The notes beneath the pieces are model-generated. The model did not search any database. It saw only the letters and a list, made by a program, of their open reading frames with translations, and was not told the origin of the DNA. Below are positions 9,396-18,399 of a stretch of 58,745 nt of DNA, one piece after another (the stretch's first letter is position 1; each line of letters opens with the position of its first letter). Both the position numbers and the translations under genes were made by a program. The DNA is from an uncultured Acinetobacter sp. GTDB lineage: Bacteria; Pseudomonadota; Gammaproteobacteria; Pseudomonadales; Moraxellaceae. The stretch covers positions 1 through 58,745 of the forward strand of contig NZ_CALUDM010000006.1 of NCBI RefSeq assembly GCF_943914805.1, given 5' to 3'.

Positions 9396-10040
9396 TCAGC
9401 TTTCATCTTTAGATGATGCAGAATGCTCATCATCATCTTTATAAATGAATTTAGGCATTTCCAATCCAAAATAGATGGCAATACAACGCAGTGCAAAACC
9501 AAAGACCAATGTGGAAATTACCGTGATTTCTAGTGATAAACCGACATCAATACAGAACCAATAAAAAATTACAGCGACAAAAGAAATTGAAGCATATAAC
9601 TCACGACGGAAAACCAAAGGCACATCGTTACATAAAATATCACGCAAGATACCGCCTGACACCCCAGTTAATACGCCCGCAACGGCTGATACCACAAAGC
9701 CATGCCCCATTTGCAAGGCAATCTGACAACCAATGATGGTAAAACCAATCAGTCCTAGAGCATCCAGTAGTAAGAAAATCGAATGTAGGTGTTTCATCCA
9801 TTTGGCGATGATAATGGTCACAAAAGCGGCACAACACGTCAAAACTAAATATTCAGGATGTTTAACCCACGTGAGCGGATAATGCCCTAATAAAACATCA
9901 CGAACTGAACCGCCACCCAATGCAGTGACGCAAGCGATCAAAACCACTCCGAACCAGTCCATGCTGCGTCGTCCTGCGGATAACGCACCAGTCATGGCTT
10001 CTGCTGTAATGGCGATAATATAAATTATAGTAAGTAACAT
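9396..10040 (-). CDS. TRIC/UPF0126 (YicG-like) membrane channel protein
   Basis: The 214-residue protein consists of two repeats of the UPF0126 unit with about seven membrane segments. Each repeat has a glycine-rich motif: GALSAGRRSMDWFG then GGGSVRDVLLG (residues 42-52), and in the second half VLTGVSGGILRDILC. These GG-x-R-D motifs are the hallmark of bacterial trimeric intracellular cation (TRIC) channel homologues; some members have been reported as glycine transporters. It is a single gene. The family is well supported; the transported ion or solute is unknown. Confidence 0.9.
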   Translation of the reverse strand: MLLTIIYIIAITAEAMTGALSAGRRSMDWFGVVLIACVTALGGGSVRDVLLGHYPLTWVKHPEYLVLTCCAAFVTIIIAKWMKHLHSIFLLLDALGLIGFTIIGCQIALQMGHGFVVSAVAGVLTGVSGGILRDILCNDVPLVFRRELYASISFVAVIFYWFCIDVGLSLEITVISTLVFGFALRCIAIYFGLEMPKFIYKDDDEHSASSKDES

Positions 10041-10101
10041 TTCCCTTCATCCACTGATGGGTAAAAGATGCGCGCTATTTTAAGGCATCTTTTGAAAAAA
10101 A

Positions 10102-10569
10102 CTACAGGTATTGCGCACAACATTGTTTAAATTTCTTCTCAGATCCACAAATACAAAGCTGTTTCATGGTGATCTGTTGATTTGTCGTGGGATCTAAGAA
10201 ATACCATGCACCCTCATGTTTTACAAAATGAGAAAGCTCATGGTGAATTTGGACCTGTTTCCCATCATGGTAATGTGCTTTAAATTCAACTTGGGCATGG
10301 TTTTTATCTATTTTTTCATTTGATTGAACCACTTCCAGTTCTAACCATTGATTGGCCTTACTCCAATCCGCAATGGCTTGAACATCCAAAGCTTGTTGCT
10401 GTCCAATTGCAGTGGTTTTTACAATATAATCAATTTGATACTTAGCAAATGCGCTATAGCGTGAACGCATCAGTTGTGTTGCTGTTTCTGCTGTTCTTTT
10501 GCCTGAATGCAAAAGTTGGCAACATTCACTATACAGTGCTGAGCCACATGGGCAGGATAGATTGGTCAT
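10102..10569 (-). CDS. YchJ-like SEC-C motif protein (UPF0225)
   Basis: A 155-residue protein with zinc-binding SEC-C motifs at both ends: CPCGSALYSECC at residues 6-17 and CICGSEKKFKQCC near the C-terminus. Between them is the NTF2-like middle domain characteristic of YchJ/UPF0225 (RSRYSAFA... and the YHDGKQVQIHHELS strand). No enzymatic role is established for the family. SEC-C elements bind zinc and, in SecA, SecB or ribosomes. It stands alone, minus strand, between the TRIC gene and the TerC-like gene. Confidence 0.88.
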   Translation of the reverse strand: MTNLSCPCGSALYSECCQLLHSGKRTAETATQLMRSRYSAFAKYQIDYIVKTTAIGQQQALDVQAIADWSKANQWLELEVVQSNEKIDKNHAQVEFKAHYHDGKQVQIHHELSHFVKHEGAWYFLDPTTNQQITMKQLCICGSEKKFKQCCAQYL

Positions 10570-10690
10570 GTGAATATCGAAGTGTTTTGAGTCATTTATA
10601 TATTGTTAATTATAGAGAATAGAATCATTAAATTCTGAATTATATTTATTGCATACAGCTGGATTCATCTTTGTCATTTGCAATTTCATA

Positions 10691-10715
10691 AAAAAGCCAG
10701 TCTTTCAACTGGCTT
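10691..10715 (-). terminator. Terminator of the TerC-CBS gene
   Basis: Stem AAGCCAGT (10694-10701) / ACTGGCTT (10708-10715). Read on the minus strand it is followed by a run of six T, which places it as the terminator of the gene ending at 10762. Confidence 0.8.
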
Positions 10716-10761
10716 CATTTATAGAACTTCTATTTCAATACATTTTACAATACATGAATGA

Positions 10762-12351
10762 CTACTCATCATCTTTAGATGGTTTCAGCGCCATAATATG
10801 TACCTTCTCAATCTTATGCCCATCCATCGTGACCACTTCAAACTCATAACCATCCGCTTGAAGTTTTTGACCATTTTCAGGCAAACGACCTAAATGGAAC
10901 AGGATATAGCCTGAAAGCGTTGAATACTGCTCAGATTCATCCACCAAATCACGACCTAATAACAAAGACACATGACGAATATCAGTTGAACCTTCTAGTA
11001 TTAAAGAACCATCTGCGAGACTTTCTGCTGCATTTTCTAGCTCATCTTCATCTGGGAATTCACCCGCAATCGCTTCCAGTACATCAATCGGTGTCGCTAT
11101 CCCTTCAATTGAACCATATTCATTCAAAACAATCGCCATTTGCAAAGGCGCTTGACGAAGCTGTTCCATCACCATCAGCACTTGTGCATTTTCATGCACA
11201 ATAACAGGCTCACGTAAATGCTTCTCAAAATCTAGGATACCTGTTTCAATATAGTCATTTAAAACTTTATGTGTAAGCACGACACCTGCAATATTGTCGA
11301 GTTCACCATGAGCAACGATCAAACGAGAATGCGTCATCGACATTAAATGCTCTTTGATTGAAGCAGAATCATCATCTAAATCAATCCACTCAAGCTCAGG
11401 TCGTGGTGTCATGACTGACTTCACAGGGCGCTCAGACAACCCCAAAACACCTTGCACCATCACACTGTGATATACGCCATTTTCAGGATCAAACATCTCA
11501 TCAGCCAAGGCTTGCGTTGCAAGGACATTGTCAGATTTATGGTTTTGGCTGTCTGTCGTATTTAGACTTTTACCTCCCAACATACGCATCACAGCGGAAG
11601 CAGTACGGAAACGTAAATCTGTCGTCGTTACAGTTTTTTCTTGGTTTTTACGCATGGTTTGGTTAAAGAACTCAATCATGACAGAGAAACCAATGGCAGC
11701 GTATAAATAGCCTTTCGGAATATGATAGCCAAAGCCTTCTACGATGAGCGAGAAACCAATCATCATCAAGAAACATAGACATAAAATCACAATGGTCGGA
11801 TGCTTATTCACAAACTCCATCAGTGGTTTTGAAGCCCACAACATAACGCCTACAGCAATCACAACAGCGATCATCATCACGGAAAGCTGCTTCACCATTC
11901 CCACGGCAGTAATGACACTATCCAAAGAGAAAACCGCATCTAAAACCACAATTTGGACGATCACCATCCAAAAAGCAGCATGTACTGGATTTTCTTCTTT
12001 GATCTGCCCCTGACCTTCTAATTGTTCACGTAATTCCATTGTTCCTTTGAACAATAAGAACACACCACCGAACAATAGAATTAAGTCACGCCCAGAAAAA
12101 GCATGATCCACGATGTAGAATAAAGGCTGCGTTAGAGTGATCACCCATGCAATGGATGCCAATAACACCATACGCATACAGAGCGCTAAGAGCAGTCCAA
12201 GAATACGTGCCTTATTACGCTGTTCTGGCGGTAATTTTTCCGCAAGAATAGCAATAAATACAAGGTTATCGATCCCTAAAACAATTTCTAGAATGACTAA
12301 AGTCGCAAGACCAACCCATGCAGATGGATCAGACATCCATTCGAGTATCAT
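10762..12351 (-). CDS. TerC-family membrane protein with CBS pair and CorC domain (YegH/YoaE-like)
   Basis: This 529-residue protein has three parts. Residues about 12-240 form a TerC-type membrane domain with seven hydrophobic segments and the conserved acidic helices EIVLGIDNLVF and VVLDAVFSLDSV. About 300-425 is a CBS-domain pair starting at MTPRPELEWIDLDDD. About 440-525 is a CorC/HlyC C-terminal domain. Such proteins are thought to act in metal ion export or metal loading; the exact ion is unknown. The length and order equal E. coli YoaE/YegH. It ends at a clear terminator and is divergent from the LOG gene across 355 bp. Confidence 0.92.
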   Translation of the reverse strand: MILEWMSDPSAWVGLATLVILEIVLGIDNLVFIAILAEKLPPEQRNKARILGLLLALCMRMVLLASIAWVITLTQPLFYIVDHAFSGRDLILLFGGVFLLFKGTMELREQLEGQGQIKEENPVHAAFWMVIVQIVVLDAVFSLDSVITAVGMVKQLSVMMIAVVIAVGVMLWASKPLMEFVNKHPTIVILCLCFLMMIGFSLIVEGFGYHIPKGYLYAAIGFSVMIEFFNQTMRKNQEKTVTTTDLRFRTASAVMRMLGGKSLNTTDSQNHKSDNVLATQALADEMFDPENGVYHSVMVQGVLGLSERPVKSVMTPRPELEWIDLDDDSASIKEHLMSMTHSRLIVAHGELDNIAGVVLTHKVLNDYIETGILDFEKHLREPVIVHENAQVLMVMEQLRQAPLQMAIVLNEYGSIEGIATPIDVLEAIAGEFPDEDELENAAESLADGSLILEGSTDIRHVSLLLGRDLVDESEQYSTLSGYILFHLGRLPENGQKLQADGYEFEVVTMDGHKIEKVHIMALKPSKDDE

Positions 12352-12706
12352 TGATCGAGCTCCATTGCATTTGATTCTGATTTTGCTTTAAAAAAAGAAG
12401 ATTTGAAGCGGTACTTCAGCAAGTTTTGTACTTTTATTATGTCGGAAAATTGAGCACTTTCTAAGCGACTACAACCACTACCCATGTTGATTCATTTGTT
12501 GAGAAACAAGCGCTCAGTATAGGCAATTTAGATAAAAAATTCATCTTTTTTATGTTGATTTATATGAATGAGACCCGTGCAAAAGCAATACAAAAACTTG
12601 CAAAATTTAATGGTCATGCCCTGCTATTGTCATATTTCCGTCTTAGATGAGCCTTAGAGTAGTGCGAAGTATAAGAACATGATAAGTTAAGGTGAAAAAA
12701 TAATTT
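12352..12706. other. Intergenic region with divergent promoters (TerC-like / LOG)
   Basis: This 355-bp AT-rich stretch separates two divergent genes and must hold both promoters. I see no open frame, repeat or hairpin with a T-run. Extended -10-like TGCTATTGT near 12630 could belong to the LOG gene, but no well-spaced -35 goes with it. Confidence 0.5.
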
Positions 12707-13339
12707 ATGAATAGTGTATTACCTGTAATGATGAATGAATCTTTCGAACTCGACCAATCCAACCCAAAAACAACTCAAACTTTAATCGCGCTTTATTGTG
12801 GTTCTCGATTTGGAAATAAGCCGATTTATAAAGAAAAAGCTATTCATCTTGCAAAAAGCCTTGCTGAACAAGGTTTTGGTATTGTTTATGGTGGCGCAAG
12901 TATTGGTCTGATGGGACAGGTCGCAGATACAGTGACTGAATATGGTGGTGAAGTCGTTGGTGTAATTCCAGAATTCATGCTGGACTATGAAATTGCACAT
13001 AACACATTGACTGAACTTCACATTGTACAAACCATGCATGAACGTAAAGCCATGATGGCAGAGCGTGCGAGTGCTTTTGTTGCCCTGCCAGGCGGCCTTG
13101 GGACTTTCGAAGAAATTTTAGAAGTTGCCACTTGGGGACAATTGAATCAGCATCAAAAACCGATGATGCTCTATAACGTAAATGGCTTTTATGATCATAT
13201 GATTGCACAACTGGATCATGCCGTAGAAGAAGGTTTTCTACCGCCTCAACATCGTGCCAAACTGATTGTATGCAACCACGCAGATCAAATTGTGAATGCG
13301 ATTAAAAGTTTGAAATCTCCAAAACAATTTATTGCATAA
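12707..13339 (+). CDS. LOG-family cytokinin riboside 5'-monophosphate phosphoribohydrolase (TIGR00730)
   Basis: The 210-residue Rossmann-fold protein has the diagnostic LOG motif PGGLGTFEE and the preceding arginine in MHERKAMMAERA. Members cleave nucleoside monophosphates to base and ribose 5-phosphate; in bacteria they act mainly on AMP-like nucleotides. The nucleotide-binding N-terminus reads YCGSRFGNK and GFGIVYGGASIGLMG. The first 20 residues before the fold are unusually polar, and the ATG at 12707 is the likely start, although the ATG pair at residues 8-9 is possible. It is a single gene ended by a terminator. Confidence 0.9.
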   Translation: MNSVLPVMMNESFELDQSNPKTTQTLIALYCGSRFGNKPIYKEKAIHLAKSLAEQGFGIVYGGASIGLMGQVADTVTEYGGEVVGVIPEFMLDYEIAHNTLTELHIVQTMHERKAMMAERASAFVALPGGLGTFEEILEVATWGQLNQHQKPMMLYNVNGFYDHMIAQLDHAVEEGFLPPQHRAKLIVCNHADQIVNAIKSLKSPKQFIA

Positions 13340-13366
13340 GTTTGTAGCAATGCTTTAAACCCATTC

Positions 13367-13388
13367 GCCCTTGTAAAAGGGCTTTTTT
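13367..13388 (+). terminator. Terminator of the LOG gene
   Basis: GCCCTT (13367-13372), loop GTAA, AAGGGC (13377-13382), then six T. It points in the direction of the LOG gene. Confidence 0.88.
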
Positions 13389-13420
13389 ATAGATCTCAAA
13401 AAGTATTGCATTTGATTTTC

Positions 13421-13452
13421 TTAATTCGTTAATTCGTTAATTCGTTAATTCG
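13421..13452. repeat. Tandem 8-bp repeat, four copies of TTAATTCG
   Basis: Four exact copies of TTAATTCG run back to back, and a fifth partial copy (TTAATG) begins inside the stop codon of the minus-strand glpM-like gene. It lies in the 3' intergenic space between two convergent genes, so copy-number change would not alter either protein. Confidence 0.95.
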
Positions 13453-13809
13453 TTAATGTTGAAACATTTGCCAGCTATAAATCAAAGCTCCTGCTGCAAC
13501 AGTCCAACCCAATGTTGCAATACCTAAGCAAGACCACATCGAAACTTTGGTTGCTAACAGATAGACCAAGAGCAAATAGATAAAATAAGGAACTAAAGAC
13601 CACAAACCAAATAACGCAGTTTGTTTCAATGCTTCTGCGCCCTTTTCTTGTGTGACAATCACATGAGCGATTAATGCAAAAGTAGGAAATAAAGGTACTA
13701 AACCTGCAATATAAAATGCCTTACTTTTTGAAAGTATTGAAATCAATAAGACAACTGCTGCACCCAAAACACATTTCAAAAATAAAGACAGCATTAAAAA
13801 ACTCTGCAC
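13453..13809 (-). CDS. glpM: GlpM family membrane protein
   Basis: The 118-residue protein has four hydrophobic segments filling almost its whole length and the GlpM pattern: LFLKCVLGAAVVLLISILSKS at the N-terminus, then LVPLFPTFALIAH. GlpM was named in Pseudomonas, where it lies near glycerol genes and affects alginate production; its molecular function is unknown. The stop codon lies at the edge of an 8-bp tandem repeat. It is convergent with the LOG gene and separated from the next minus-strand gene by about 115 bp. Confidence 0.82.
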   Translation of the reverse strand: MQSFLMLSLFLKCVLGAAVVLLISILSKSKAFYIAGLVPLFPTFALIAHVIVTQEKGAEALKQTALFGLWSLVPYFIYLLLVYLLATKVSMWSCLGIATLGWTVAAGALIYSWQMFQH

Positions 13810-13923
13810 CGTATACCAGTAGCAGAGTTTACGCCAAGTCTAGAAAATTAGAATCAGATTTTAATGTTCAAGCTCATCAATGTTCAAATGAACTAAAACT
13901 ATTTATTCAATGAGGACATGCAA

Positions 13924-14679
13924 TTAAACACGATGACGTAATTTATTGCGGTAAATAAAGGCACAACAAGCAAATACCAATGCACTAGCCAAAACCCAAA
14001 TCAATTTAAAATTGGAGCGTGTCATGCTCATATCTGAACGGTAAGTACTTTCAGAAATCATTGGTTTTACTGAATTGGTATGATCTGTAACCAATACACG
14101 ATTAAAACCTAACTCATTCAATTGTGCAGGTTTTTCACCTCGACCTACCAAGACATAGGCTGCCACGATATTAAAATCAACTGGATTTTGAACTGCTATT
14201 TTTACTTTTGTTGGTTCATAACTATTGTATTCAGGAATCCAATCATTGACTTGGCTATAAATACGAATCGTATCATCTTCTTCCAAAATTGGATCTTCGA
14301 TTTTTTGTTCGGTTTCTTTTTCAATAAACTGTCTTAACTGTTTAAATTGATTCAGAGAATAATAATGTGTTTCAGGTAAATCTTCCGCAATCAATTGTTT
14401 GCTAATCACATGCTCACTGGCATTGGCTTTATTTAATAAGCCTTGATTTTCAATTAAAAAATCAACTTTAGACGTTGGACCTGGATAATTCTGCTTTCCA
14501 ATCAAATAAACAGCAGTCCAAATATGATCACTCGGTTGAACATTTTCCAATTCAACTTCGTAGCGTTGTTCTGGTTTAATTTTTAGAATTTGTTGAAATA
14601 CCACTTGTGAGGTTTCTTCAGCCCACACATAGCTAGAAAATGTACAACAAATCACCACCATGATTTTCCGTATATCCAT
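13924..14679 (-). CDS. Uncharacterised exported protein with C-terminal membrane anchor
   Basis: I do not recognise a family. From the ATG at 14677-14679 (preceded by GGGGTGGGA) the product is 251 residues: a signal peptide ending near VWA-E, a soluble region of about 190 residues rich in E, Q and N, and one transmembrane helix (about residues 220-240) followed by a basic RNKLRHR tail that would stay in the cytoplasm. This topology puts a large domain in the periplasm tethered to the inner membrane. Two regions that look like beta-strands (WTAVYLIGKQNYPG, NIVAAYVLVGRGEKP) resemble each other, so there may be two copies of one domain. Confidence 0.65.
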   Translation of the reverse strand: MDIRKIMVVICCTFSSYVWAEETSQVVFQQILKIKPEQRYEVELENVQPSDHIWTAVYLIGKQNYPGPTSKVDFLIENQGLLNKANASEHVISKQLIAEDLPETHYYSLNQFKQLRQFIEKETEQKIEDPILEEDDTIRIYSQVNDWIPEYNSYEPTKVKIAVQNPVDFNIVAAYVLVGRGEKPAQLNELGFNRVLVTDHTNSVKPMISESTYRSDMSMTRSNFKLIWVLASALVFACCAFIYRNKLRHRV

Positions 14680-15416
14680 TTCCCACCCCACAAATGTGAT
14701 TTTATTCGCATATTTTACACAACTAACACCCTACATCACAACAACATTGTCTAACGATTATTCAATTTTTATATGAATAGTGAACTGAACCATTCATGAA
14801 ACATGAAAAAGATTTAGAACCCCATAGCAACTTTGCTGAACATGCAACTCTTTATCTCAGAGCAGAGGGATGAACCTGCTTTTGGTCAATGCATAAATTT
14901 ACATAAATTAAAATACAATCGCTTCATTTCATTAGACTTTCTGAAAGAAGTTTCATCTCATTAGCATTACTATTGATGATTGCTTAAAAGTTGTACACCC
15001 CTATTTTTAAGTATTTTATTTCCAATTTAGATCCAACATTTAAATGATGCTCTGCATAAAAATTGATGAAATAATTGATTAACATGCTCAAAATAGATCA
15101 GTGTGGTGTATCTATTGCAAAACAACAGTACAAAAAATATGCATAAAATTTATTTAAATAGCTGACATTTTCAATCAATAACAATTTGTTTTTAATTAAT
15201 TTTCTGGATTTACTGTAAATATAATTCAATAAATTCTACTAAAATATTCGATAGAATAATCAATAACAGCTTATGATCATGGATTAAAATTCAAGCTATT
15301 GCGTATTTCGTCATTTAAAAGACACAAATTGTCGCTAAAAAACTATTTTTACAGCTTGAACAAAATTAAATCGCTATCATATACCACCTAAATTTGCATA
15401 ATTTCGAGAAAGTTTT
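14680..15416. other. Long non-coding region upstream of uvrA
   Basis: About 740 bp without a convincing frame on either strand. It must hold the promoters of uvrA (plus) and of the exported-protein gene (minus). A stretch at 14826-14886 is less AT-rich and can fold weakly (GCAGAGG / CCTGC type pairing), but no T-run follows, so I do not call an RNA gene. No SOS-box-like palindrome was found near uvrA. Confidence 0.5.
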
Positions 15417-18248
15417 ATGAGTCAAAGTCATATCCGTATTCGAGGCGCACGAACCCATAATTTGAAAAACGTGTCACTTGATATTCCACGCGACAAGTTT
15501 GTGGTAATTACGGGACTGTCAGGCTCAGGAAAGTCTTCATTGGCTTTCGATACCTTATATGCCGAAGGTCAACGTCGTTATGTAGAATCATTGTCTGCCT
15601 ACGCACGTCAATTCCTTTCACAAATGGAAAAACCTGAAGTTGATTCAATTGAAGGTTTAAGTCCTGCGATTGCGATTGAACAAAAATCGACAAGTCATAA
15701 CCCACGTTCTACGGTGGGAACGATTACTGAAATTTACGATTATTTGCGTCTACTTTATGCACGTGTAGGTACACCATATTGTCCTGAACATGATTTACCA
15801 ATGGTGGCGCAAACAGTATCTGAAATGGTCGATGCTGTTAAAGCCCTTGAGGAAGGGACTGCGCTGATGTTGCTCGCTCCTGTGGTGCGTGAGCGTAAGG
15901 GTGAATACAGCAACTTATTTGAACAATTACAGAGCCAAGGTTTTGTTCGTGCGCGTGTCGATGGCGAAGTGATTGATATTGATACGCCACCTGAATTAGA
16001 TAAGAAGAAAAAACACACTATTGAAGTGGTCGTCGATCGTTTTAAAGTTCGTGATGATTTAGGTAATCGCATTGCAGAATCTTTTGAAACCGCACTGCGC
16101 TTAGGTGGTGATATTGCTGTTTTGTCTTGGATGAATGGTGAACATCCTGAGCGTGTTTTTTCAGCAAAACATTCTTGTCCTCAATGTGACCGTGCTGTTG
16201 CAGAATTAGAACCTCGCCTGTTCTCATTCAACAATCCATTTGGTGCATGCCCTGTCTGTGATGGTTTAGGTACACGAAGCCATTTTAGTGCTGAAAAATT
16301 AATTCCAAGCCCTGATGTGTCGATTAGCCAAGGCGCTATTCGTGGTTGGGATCGCCAACGTCCGTATTATTACAGCATGATCCAAAAAGTGGCTGAGCAT
16401 TTTGGCTTTTCTTTGGATACGCCTTGGAATGAGTTGGATGCAGATACCAAAAAGAAATTTTTATACGGTACAGGCAAAGAAAAAGTTGATTTAAGTTATA
16501 TCGATGAACGTGGTCGTAAACATAATCGTGTACAACCTTTTGAAGGAGTTTTGCCACATTTAGAACGCCGCTATCGTGAAACAGAGTCAAACTATGTTCG
16601 TGATGATTTGGCACAATATTTGTCTAATGCGGCATGTGATGCCTGCGGTGGATCACGTCTGAATGAAATTTCACGCCATGTTCGGGTTAAAGACAAAACC
16701 ATTGCCCAAATTACTAAAATGTCGATTGGTGATGCGGAAAGTTATTATCAAGATTTAAATCTTGATGGTGCAAAAGGCGAAATTGCCGATAAGATTTTTA
16801 AAGAAATCCGTGAGCGTTTACATTTCTTAGTTTCAGTGGGTCTGAATTATTTAAGCCTTTCTCGTTCAGCAGAAACATTGTCTGGTGGTGAAGCGCAACG
16901 TATTCGTTTGGCTTCGCAAATCGGCGCAGGTTTGATGGGTGTGATGTATGTCCTCGATGAACCATCGATTGGTCTGCATCAACGTGATAATGATCGTCTA
17001 TTAGAAACCTTAGTTCGTTTACGTGATTTGGGGAATACCGTTTTAGTCGTTGAGCATGATGAAGATGCGATTCGTGCAGCAGATCATATTATCGATATTG
17101 GCCCTGGTGCTGGCATTCATGGTGGTCATGTGATTGCTGAAGGGACTTATGATGAAATCCTTGCGAATAGTGAATCCCTCACGGGTCAATATTTATCAGG
17201 CAAACTGAAAATTGAAGTACCGAAAAAACGTACTGAACCACCAAAGCCTGAAGAACAAATTAAATTGATGGGTGCTGCGGGTCATAACCTACAGAATGTG
17301 GATTTAACCATTCCTTTGGGTGTGATGACCTGTGTGACTGGTGTGTCTGGTTCAGGTAAATCTACGCTGATTAACCGTACTTTATTGCCTTTGGCAGCGA
17401 CACAGCTTAATGGTGCAACGACATTAACGGCCGAGAAATTTGATTCGATTGATGGTCTGCAATTCCTTGATAAAGTGGTTGATATTGACCAAAGCCCGAT
17501 TGGTCGTACACCTCGCTCTAACCCTGCAACGTATACGGGTTTGTTTACCCCAATTCGTGAATTGTTTGCGCAAACGCCTGAAGCCAAAGCACGTGGTTAT
17601 GCTGCGGGACGTTTCTCGTTTAACGTGAAAGGTGGTCGTTGTGAAGCCTGTGAAGGTGACGGCATGATCAAAGTGGCAATGCACTTCTTACCTGATATGT
17701 ATGTGCCTTGTGATAATTGTCATGGTGAACGTTATAACCGTGAAACTTTAGAAGTCGGTTATAAAGGTAAGAATATTTCCGATGTTCTGAACATGACAGT
17801 TGAAGATGCCATGCATTTCTTTGATGCGATTCCTGTGATTCATCGTCGTTTGGAAACACTGAATCAAGTGGGTTTGGGCTATATTCGTTTAGGTCAGTCA
17901 GCAACGACTCTATCAGGTGGTGAAGCACAGCGTGTGAAATTGGCACGTGAACTTGCGAAGCGTGATACAGGTAAAACGCTGTACATTTTGGATGAACCCA
18001 CTACTGGTCTACATTTCCATGACATTGCTAAACTGTTAGATATCCTTCATGAGCTTCGCAATAAGGGCAATACCATTGTGGTGATTGAGCATAATTTGGA
18101 TGTGATTAAAACTGCTGACTGGGTGATTGATTTAGGCCCTGAAGGTGGTGCAGGTGGCGGGATGATTATTGCGGAAGGTACACCTGAGCATGTGGTGAAA
18201 TCTAAAGTTTCGCATACTGCGAAGTTTTTGAAGCCGTTGTTGAAATAA
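15417..18248 (+). CDS. uvrA: Excinuclease ABC subunit A
   Basis: This 943-residue damage-recognition ATPase of nucleotide excision repair has the expected duplicated ABC architecture. The first Walker A is GLSGSGKSS (about residue 34) and the second GVSGSGKST (about residue 645). There are two LSGGEAQR signatures, each followed by a Walker B (YVLDEPS, YILDEPT), and zinc-binding cysteine groups CPQC/CPVC, CDACGG and CEACEGDG...CDNC. The length equals that of other gamma-proteobacterial UvrA. Its partners uvrB/uvrC are not in the window. It is a single gene followed by a palindromic repeat rather than a terminator. Confidence 0.98.
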   Translation: MSQSHIRIRGARTHNLKNVSLDIPRDKFVVITGLSGSGKSSLAFDTLYAEGQRRYVESLSAYARQFLSQMEKPEVDSIEGLSPAIAIEQKSTSHNPRSTVGTITEIYDYLRLLYARVGTPYCPEHDLPMVAQTVSEMVDAVKALEEGTALMLLAPVVRERKGEYSNLFEQLQSQGFVRARVDGEVIDIDTPPELDKKKKHTIEVVVDRFKVRDDLGNRIAESFETALRLGGDIAVLSWMNGEHPERVFSAKHSCPQCDRAVAELEPRLFSFNNPFGACPVCDGLGTRSHFSAEKLIPSPDVSISQGAIRGWDRQRPYYYSMIQKVAEHFGFSLDTPWNELDADTKKKFLYGTGKEKVDLSYIDERGRKHNRVQPFEGVLPHLERRYRETESNYVRDDLAQYLSNAACDACGGSRLNEISRHVRVKDKTIAQITKMSIGDAESYYQDLNLDGAKGEIADKIFKEIRERLHFLVSVGLNYLSLSRSAETLSGGEAQRIRLASQIGAGLMGVMYVLDEPSIGLHQRDNDRLLETLVRLRDLGNTVLVVEHDEDAIRAADHIIDIGPGAGIHGGHVIAEGTYDEILANSESLTGQYLSGKLKIEVPKKRTEPPKPEEQIKLMGAAGHNLQNVDLTIPLGVMTCVTGVSGSGKSTLINRTLLPLAATQLNGATTLTAEKFDSIDGLQFLDKVVDIDQSPIGRTPRSNPATYTGLFTPIRELFAQTPEAKARGYAAGRFSFNVKGGRCEACEGDGMIKVAMHFLPDMYVPCDNCHGERYNRETLEVGYKGKNISDVLNMTVEDAMHFFDAIPVIHRRLETLNQVGLGYIRLGQSATTLSGGEAQRVKLARELAKRDTGKTLYILDEPTTGLHFHDIAKLLDILHELRNKGNTIVVIEHNLDVIKTADWVIDLGPEGGAGGGMIIAEGTPEHVVKSKVSHTAKFLKPLLK

Positions 18249-18255
18249 TACGATT

Positions 18256-18363
18256 TAATCCTCCCCTTGCAGAGCATACTCCTCACCTTTAAAAAAGGAA
18301 GGAGTTCCCATTACCAATCAAGTGATGTTCCCCTCTTTATCAAAGAGGGGTTAGGGGAGATTA
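18256..18363. repeat. BIME-like palindromic intergenic repeat
   Basis: A 108-bp element is bounded by near-inverted ends, TAATCCTCCCC on the left and GGGGAGATTA on the right. Inside are two hairpins: a degenerate CTCCT...AGGAG pair with CTTT/AAAG, and a perfect CCCCTCTTT (18330-18338) / AAAGAGGGG (18342-18350). No T-run follows, so it is not a terminator. It resembles the dispersed REP/BIME-type elements of several proteobacteria. Confidence 0.6.
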
Positions 18364-18399
18364 AAAATCATGAGTAAAATTGGATTTATCGGGGATAAA

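Noticed and set aside
14826..14886. Possible structured RNA or riboswitch upstream of uvrA
   Set aside because: Only short, weak pairings can be drawn and no expression platform or known consensus is recognisable.
15508..18286. Multiple minus-strand frames across uvrA
   Set aside because: All are shadows of uvrA, whose duplicated ABC motifs are complete on the plus strand.
18330..18350. Hairpin CCCCTCTTT/AAAGAGGGG as uvrA terminator
   Set aside because: It is followed by TTAGGGG rather than a T-run and is better explained as part of the palindromic repeat.
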